Source: an uncultured Tessaracoccus sp.
GTDB lineage: Bacteria; Actinomycetota; Actinomycetes; Propionibacteriales; Propionibacteriaceae
Assembly: GCF_947286155.1 (NCBI RefSeq)
Contig: NZ_CAMYPD010000030.1
Coordinates: 1-34,464, forward strand
Length of the DNA: 34,464 nucleotides
Direction of reading: 5' to 3'
Part shown: piece after piece, positions 30,152 through 34,464 of the stretch
Layout of the letters: each line of letters opens with the position of its first letter
Numbering within the stretch: position 1 is the first letter of the stretch
Notes under the pieces: generated by a model
Database searches by the model: none
What the model was told of the DNA's origin: nothing
Seen by the model: the letters and a program-made list of their open reading frames with translations, nothing else
Translations under genes and position numbers: made by a program

Positions 30152-31003
30152 ATGAAGAAGCAGACCACGAACCAGGCGGACGAACTCGCCCGGGCTAGGC
30201 TCGCGTACGTCAGTATCGGCCAGCGTTCCCTCACTGCTCCCAGGCGTGCCGCCGATGAGCTGGAGGCAACGTCGGAGCCAGCTGAGGAACCACCTCCCGA
30301 CGCTGGGGAAGAAGCGGCGCCTGCGTCCTGGCGCGACAAGCTTGCGGTGCATCGGGCTCACGTCGTTGCCCTCGCCATACTGTTGGCGGTGGTTGCGGTC
30401 ACGCTCGGGCTCACGTTCAGCAAATCCAACGCGGCGGAGGTGCCGCCCCAGCCGGCGCTCTCCACGTCGGCCGCTCCTGCCGATGAGCCGACGTCAGCTG
30501 GCCCTGAGCAGGCCGCCTCGTCGTCGGCTCCGCCGTCGCCGACCACCATCCGGGTGCACGTTGCAGGGGCGGTGGCGACTCCCGGCGTGGTGACGCTCCC
30601 CGCTGAGGCCATCGTCGTCGATGCCATTCAGGCCGCCGGCGGCTTCACCGACGAGGCCGTGCCTGGAGACTTGAACCTTGCGGCGCCAGTGGCGGCAGGG
30701 ATGCAGGTGAAGGTCGGGCGTCGAGGCGAAGAGAGCCACGTCGTTGCTGCCGAGGGCACTGCTCCTGCCGGCGGCGCCGCACCGACCAGCGGCAACGGCG
30801 ATGGAGCCGACGGACGCGTCAACCTGAACACGGCTACGGCGCAGCAGCTCGAGGCGCTGCCTGGAGTGGGCCCGGTGACGGCTGCGGCCATCGTCGCGTG
30901 GCGAGAAGAACACGGCGGTTTCACCGCGGTAACGGAGCTGCAGGAGATCTCGGGCATTGGCCCGAAAACCTTCAGCAAGCTCGAACCCCACATCACGGTG
31001 TGA
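30152..31003 (+). CDS. comEA: Competence protein ComEA (DNA receptor)
   Basis: A 283-aa membrane-anchored DNA-binding protein. A cytoplasmic N-terminus of about 65 residues precedes one membrane segment at about 69-90 (AHVVALAILLAVVAVTLGLTFS). An extracytoplasmic SLBB domain follows (about 130-200, IRVHVAGAVATPGVVTLPAEAIVVDAIQAAGGFT). The C-terminal double helix-hairpin-helix is VNLNTATAQQLEALPGVGPVTAAAIVAWREEHGGFTAVTELQEISGIGPKTFSKLEPHI (about 223-282). It binds incoming double-stranded DNA and hands it to ComEC. The stop overlaps the comEC GTG as GTGA. Confidence 0.95.
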   Translation: MKKQTTNQADELARARLAYVSIGQRSLTAPRRAADELEATSEPAEEPPPDAGEEAAPASWRDKLAVHRAHVVALAILLAVVAVTLGLTFSKSNAAEVPPQPALSTSAAPADEPTSAGPEQAASSSAPPSPTTIRVHVAGAVATPGVVTLPAEAIVVDAIQAAGGFTDEAVPGDLNLAAPVAAGMQVKVGRRGEESHVVAAEGTAPAGGAAPTSGNGDGADGRVNLNTATAQQLEALPGVGPVTAAAIVAWREEHGGFTAVTELQEISGIGPKTFSKLEPHITV

Positions 31004-33309
31004 AACTGCACGACTGGCGCCTCCTGCCCATCGCAGTGGGTGTGTGGGTGGGTGCGGTGGTGGGCACGTCGGAGCTGGCGTGGTGCATCCTCACGACTGT
31101 GGCGACGGGGAGCGTCGCCGGCCTCGTGGTGCGGCGTCGGTACCCGTGGGCTGCGCTCGGCTGTCTCGCGCTCGTGATCGTCGCCGGGCTCAGCGGAATG
31201 TTGGCCCTGCAACGCGCCGGCTCGACGTTGGCTACGCTGGCCGACCAACGCGCCATCGTCCAAGCAGAAATCCGCATCGTCTCCGAACCGAAGCCGCTGC
31301 CGGGAAGGCCGCCGTTGCCCCCGTCGGGCACGGCCTTGGTCACCGTGGTGAACGTAGAAGGCCGAGGCGTGAGCACGCGCCAAACTATGCCCGTGCAACT
31401 GCGCGGAAGCGGCGAGCAGCTCGACGATCTGCTCGCCCTCCGCGTCGGTGCAACCTATCTCGTGCAGGGTCGGCTGCGCGCTACCGATCGCGGCGACAGT
31501 GAGGTGGCAGTGCTGGCGTTACGGCAGGTTACATCCATGCGCCACCCACCGGGCGTGATTGATCGGCTCGCAGCAGGGTTGCGCGACGGGCTCCGTCGCT
31601 CGGTTGCTTCCTCGCCCGAAGACCAGCGGGCGCTGGTGCCGTCGCTGGTGGTGGGCGACACCTCGCGTATCTCGCGGGCGATGTCCGATGACTTCAAAGC
31701 GACGGGCCTCACCCACCTCTTGGCCGTGTCCGGTGCCAACTTGGCGCTCATGTTGGGTGTCATCTTGGCGCTGCTGCGAGGCATCGGGGTGCGCGGATGG
31801 CTGGTGCGTGCCGCTGCCGTTGCAGGCGTCGGCATGTTCGTCATTGTTTGTGGCCCGGAGCCGTCGGTGCAACGTGCGGCGGTGATGGGGCTGGTGAGCT
31901 TGGCCGCGACGGGCGTCGGCACCGGACGGCGCAGCATCCGTGGCATGTGCGTGGCCGTGGTGGTGCTTATGGCGCTCGACCCGTGGCTGTCTAGAGCTCC
32001 CGGATTCTGGCTGTCGCTGGCCGCATGCCTGGGCATCGTCTTGCTCGGCCCGATATTCGTGCAGTCGCTCACCCGCTGGGCGCCCCGCTGGCTCGCGGAG
32101 GCGCTCGCTATTCCGCTGGCGGCGCAGATCATGACGCAGCCCATCGTCACGTGGCTGAGCGACCAGATTTCTCTCGTGGGCGTGCTTGCCAACGTGGTGG
32201 CCGGCCCTTTCGTCGGGCCGACCACGGCACTCGGTTTCGCCGCCGCGTGCGCGTGCATACTTCCACCGCTCAGCACCATGCTGGGCTGGGCGGCCGGATG
32301 GAGTGCGCAACCCATCGTATGGATTGCAGAAGCCGGAGCGCGCCTACCGAATGCCACCATGGCTTGGCTGCCCGGCCCGGTGGGGCTGCTGATGGTGACG
32401 CTGGCTTGCGGGGCGCTGCCGGTACTCGTCCAACCTGTGCTTCGTCGCTGGTGGGCGACGATGCTCGTCACTGCACTGCTGTGCTCCGGCATGGTGTGGA
32501 AACCAGCGCAGCCGGGCTGGCCGGGCGACTGGCGGGTGGCGTTTTGTGATGTGGGGCAGGGCGACGCCACCGTCCTGCGCGCGAGCACCTCCACCGCCGT
32601 GCTCGTTGACGTCGGCCCAGAGCCAGCACCGGTGCTGGAATGCCTGGATCGCCTGGGCGTGCAGCATGTTCCAGTGGTGGTGCTCACTCACTTTCATGCC
32701 GACCACGTCCGCGCGTTTCCCGCTATCGCACGACGTTTTCAACCCTCCTTGGTGCTGACGAGCCCCATGCAGGAGCCCGCCTTCGAGGCCGAACAGGTGC
32801 GCCGCACAGCAGGCGAAGCGGAAGTGCGTGCCACCAGATCTGGTGACACATTCGCCATCGGCGATGTGCGGTGGACGACGATCTCCGCCTGGCAACCGCG
32901 TGGCGGCGGGGGCGGCGTCGGGCAAGGGGAATCGTCGGAAGAGAACGATTCGTCGGTCGTGGGCGTCGCGCATGTGCAGGGGCTCTCGGTGATGCTGGCG
33001 GGCGACGCTGAGCCGGCCGGTCAGCGCGAGGCGCTGCGGCAGGCGCGTCGGCATGGCTTATCGCTGCAGGCGCAGGTGCTGAAGTTGCCACACCACGGCT
33101 CATCGAGGCAGGAGCCCGAGTTCTTCGCAGCCACCGGGGCGGTCGTCGCAATCGCCAGCTCGGGAACCGACAACTCCTACGGGCACCCCGCAGACGCGGC
33201 GTTGCGGCTGGCTGGGCAGCACGGCATGGTGGTGGCCCGCACCGACGAGGAAGGCTCGTTGGCGCTCGGGCTGGGGGAGCGCATCCACATCCGAAGGGCC
33301 GGCAAATGA
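31000..33309 (+). CDS. comEC: DNA internalisation channel ComEC/Rec2
   Basis: A 769-aa polytopic membrane protein that carries single-stranded DNA into the cell. After two or three N-terminal segments and an OB-like domain (about 85-185), the Competence domain follows (about 200-490) with LVPSLVVGDTSRISRAMSDDFKATGLTHLLAVSGANLALM and PSVQRAAVMGLVSL. The C-terminal metallo-beta-lactamase domain (about 510-769) begins WRVAFCDVGQGDATVLRAS and has HFHADH at 564-569 and LKLPHHGSSRQEPEFFAATG, which may degrade the non-transported strand. GTG 31000 is the start because of the GTGA overlap with comEA; upstream sequence is inside comEA. It overlaps the frame of holA at its end. Confidence 0.95.
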   Translation: MKLHDWRLLPIAVGVWVGAVVGTSELAWCILTTVATGSVAGLVVRRRYPWAALGCLALVIVAGLSGMLALQRAGSTLATLADQRAIVQAEIRIVSEPKPLPGRPPLPPSGTALVTVVNVEGRGVSTRQTMPVQLRGSGEQLDDLLALRVGATYLVQGRLRATDRGDSEVAVLALRQVTSMRHPPGVIDRLAAGLRDGLRRSVASSPEDQRALVPSLVVGDTSRISRAMSDDFKATGLTHLLAVSGANLALMLGVILALLRGIGVRGWLVRAAAVAGVGMFVIVCGPEPSVQRAAVMGLVSLAATGVGTGRRSIRGMCVAVVVLMALDPWLSRAPGFWLSLAACLGIVLLGPIFVQSLTRWAPRWLAEALAIPLAAQIMTQPIVTWLSDQISLVGVLANVVAGPFVGPTTALGFAAACACILPPLSTMLGWAAGWSAQPIVWIAEAGARLPNATMAWLPGPVGLLMVTLACGALPVLVQPVLRRWWATMLVTALLCSGMVWKPAQPGWPGDWRVAFCDVGQGDATVLRASTSTAVLVDVGPEPAPVLECLDRLGVQHVPVVVLTHFHADHVRAFPAIARRFQPSLVLTSPMQEPAFEAEQVRRTAGEAEVRATRSGDTFAIGDVRWTTISAWQPRGGGGGVGQGESSEENDSSVVGVAHVQGLSVMLAGDAEPAGQREALRQARRHGLSLQAQVLKLPHHGSSRQEPEFFAATGAVVAIASSGTDNSYGHPADAALRLAGQHGMVVARTDEEGSLALGLGERIHIRRAGK

Positions 33310-33361
33310 GCACAAGGCCGTCACCGCACCACGTGCCTGTCGAATTGTCAGCTGAACAGCA

Positions 33362-33367
33362 TAGGCT
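33362..33367 (+). promoter_or_regulatory. -10 element of leaderless holA
   Basis: TAGGCT exactly seven bases before ATG 33375, identical in sequence and spacing to the obgE promoter. This supports the internal ATG as the real start. Confidence 0.5.
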
Positions 33368-33374
33368 TAGCTGC

Positions 33375-34343
33375 ATGAACGCATTCGGCAGCACGATACT
33401 CATCACGGGCACAGCATCGCTGCTAGCTGAACGCGCCGTGGACGAGCGCAAACGGGCGGCACTGAGCGTCGAGCCGGGGGCTGATGTCAATCACATCACG
33501 GCCTCCGAGCTGGAAGACACCATGCTCAGCGAGGTCGTCGGAGGGTCGCTGTTCTCCAGCCACATCATCGCCATCATCGATGATGTGGGCGCCTGCCCAG
33601 CAGATGTCGTCGACCAGCTCGTGGAGGTCGCGAAGTATCCAGGGCCAGATCTCTGCCTCATCCTCGTCCACGGCGGGGGCAACAAGGGCAAGGGGCTCAT
33701 CGACAAGCTCAAGAAAGCGAAGATTGAGACCATCAAGGTCGAGGCGCCGAAGCCGTGGGAGCTGTGGAAGTTCGTGGTAGCCGAGGCGCGCACGTATCGG
33801 CTCCGCATGACGCAGGAGGCTGCCGAGGCTCTGGTTGCTGCGGTTGGCTCCGATCTGCGCGCCATCGTGGCGTCGGTCGCGCAGCTGGCCGGCGACAACG
33901 ACCGCGACGAAATCGACGTGCCCCTCATTCGACGCTACTTCGCCGGGCGCGCTGAAGTATCGAGCTTTTCTGTAGCCGACGCAGTGCTCGCCGGCAACGC
34001 CACCCTAGCGCTTGAGCGCCTCAGATGGGCGGTCGACACGGGCACCGCGGCCGTGCTCATCACGTCGGCGATGGCGAGCAATTTCCGATCGATGGGGAAG
34101 TACCTCGACGCCCAAAACCGCCGCATGAATGATGGCGAGCTCGCCCGGCACCTCGGGGTGCCGTTCTTCAAAATCAAGGATCTGCGCAACTATGCCCGCC
34201 GATGGAACTCCGACGGAGTCAGCTCGGCCATCGAGCGCATCGCCCAGGCGGACGCAGACGTGAAAGGTGCGGCGACAGACCCCGACTACGCCTTGGAATC
34301 GATGGCGCTCGACGTGCTGCGGTGCCAGTACCGCGGGCGCTGA
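33375..34343 (+). CDS. holA: DNA polymerase III delta subunit
   Basis: A 322-aa clamp-loader subunit that opens the sliding clamp. It has the delta fold: FGSTILITGTASLLAERAVDERKRAAL at the N-terminus, VEAPKPWELWKFVVAEARTYRLRMTQEAAEALVAAVGSDLRAIVASVAQLAGD in the middle, and a helical collar domain (about 215-320) with FSVADAVLAGNATLALERLRW. The frame is open from ATG 33306, which would overlap the comEC stop and add 23 residues. I prefer ATG 33375, where similarity to the family begins and which has TAGGCT seven bases upstream. The gene follows comEA-comEC as is usual. Confidence 0.92.
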   Translation: MNAFGSTILITGTASLLAERAVDERKRAALSVEPGADVNHITASELEDTMLSEVVGGSLFSSHIIAIIDDVGACPADVVDQLVEVAKYPGPDLCLILVHGGGNKGKGLIDKLKKAKIETIKVEAPKPWELWKFVVAEARTYRLRMTQEAAEALVAAVGSDLRAIVASVAQLAGDNDRDEIDVPLIRRYFAGRAEVSSFSVADAVLAGNATLALERLRWAVDTGTAAVLITSAMASNFRSMGKYLDAQNRRMNDGELARHLGVPFFKIKDLRNYARRWNSDGVSSAIERIAQADADVKGAATDPDYALESMALDVLRCQYRGR

Positions 34344-34367
34344 ACAGCGTCGCGTCGCTACACGCAA

Positions 34368-34417
34368 AGATAGATCAAGTTCGTGGCTCGTCTACCCGCC
34401 ACGAACTTGATCTATCT
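34368..34417. repeat. Perfect 20-bp inverted repeat ending at the adapter junction
   Basis: Both arms (34368-34387 and 34398-34417) are 20 bases and perfectly complementary, around a 10-base loop. Its outer edge coincides exactly with the first adapter base. It could be a real bidirectional terminator after holA cut short by the library end, or a fold-back artefact of sequencing. The inner GTGGC/GCCAC is the only part that must be genomic in the second case. Confidence 0.85.
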
Positions 34418-34464
34418 CTGTCTCTTATACACATCTGACGCTGCCGACGACTCCTTACGTGTAG
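34418..34464 (+). other. Illumina Nextera adapter (contamination, not genomic)
   Basis: 34418-34436 is CTGTCTCTTATACACATCT, the reverse complement of the Tn5 mosaic end. It continues with GACGCTGCCGACGA (34437-34450), the Nextera read-1 adapter. CTCCTTAC (34451-34458) equals the reverse complement of the i5 index GTAAGGAG, and GTGTAG begins the P5 sequence. These bases should not be annotated as biology. Confidence 0.98.

Noticed and set aside
28808..30361. Antisense 517-aa open frame across leuS and comEA
   Set aside because: Covers two confident genes on the other strand and has no motif.
30898..30999. Upstream extension of the comEC frame
   Set aside because: It lies inside the helix-hairpin-helix region of comEA, and GTG 31000 with GTGA overlap is the better start.

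Overview
The window looks like a complete contig from a high-GC actinobacterium. The gene content and order (rplU-rpmA-obgE-proB, proA-nadD-rsfS, leuS, comEA-comEC-holA), the frequent GTG/TTG starts and the many leaderless starts preceded by a TANNNT box all fit the Propionibacteriaceae. A Tessaracoccus-like genus is a guess that I cannot prove from sequence alone. The last 47 bases are Illumina Nextera adapter, not genome.

Layout. 1-141: a pair of inverted REP-like hairpins. 142-5717: GNAT acetyltransferase (minus), then RNase J, ribosomal proteins L21 and L27, the ribosome-assembly GTPase ObgE and glutamate 5-kinase ProB. 5718-11830: a sugar-uptake module. It holds two LacI-type operators, a substrate-binding lipoprotein, two permeases, a LacI repressor and a DUF624 membrane protein, with a convergent MFS transporter at the end. 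The module lies between proB and proA, which are usually neighbours. 11943-16708: ProA, a 44-aa membrane peptide, NadD, RsfS, a histidine phosphatase, and a HemC-HemD fusion that lacks the cofactor-binding cysteine. 16709-20787: accessory genes, namely a 61-aa ORF, a TetR regulator divergent from a tandem GNAT protein, and a TetR-MFS efflux operon. 20867-21234: tRNA-Ala(GGC) with terminator and promoter, and a 139-bp imperfect inverted repeat. 21235-27547: a YgjP-type metalloprotease-like protein, a conserved actinobacterial protein, an L,D-transpeptidase lipoprotein, a DMT transporter, a membrane-anchored protein, a DUF4192 protein and a PfkB sugar kinase. 27617-34343: LeuS, then ComEA-ComEC (DNA uptake) and HolA (clamp-loader delta). 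34368-34464: a perfect inverted repeat running straight into adapter.

How the parts work together. The sugar module has no ATPase and no glycosidase, so it probably borrows a shared MsiK-like ATPase and is repressed by its own LacI protein. ProB and ProA make proline but are now in separate transcription units. The peptide-nadD-rsfS-phosphatase genes are tightly overlapped and probably co-translated, with the HemC-HemD fusion following. ComEA, ComEC and HolA are joined by GTGA/ATGA overlaps.

The three most notable signals are: (i) a HemC-HemD fusion with Tyr where the dipyrromethane-binding Cys should be; (ii) a roughly 60-bp upstream element shared by comEA and the DUF4192 gene, at 55-56 bp from each start codon, suggesting a common (competence?) regulon; (iii) more than a dozen genes with TANNNT 6-7 bases before the start codon and no Shine-Dalgarno, meaning widespread leaderless transcription, including in front of a 44-aa peptide gene. 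I saw no clear new defence or biosynthetic system.
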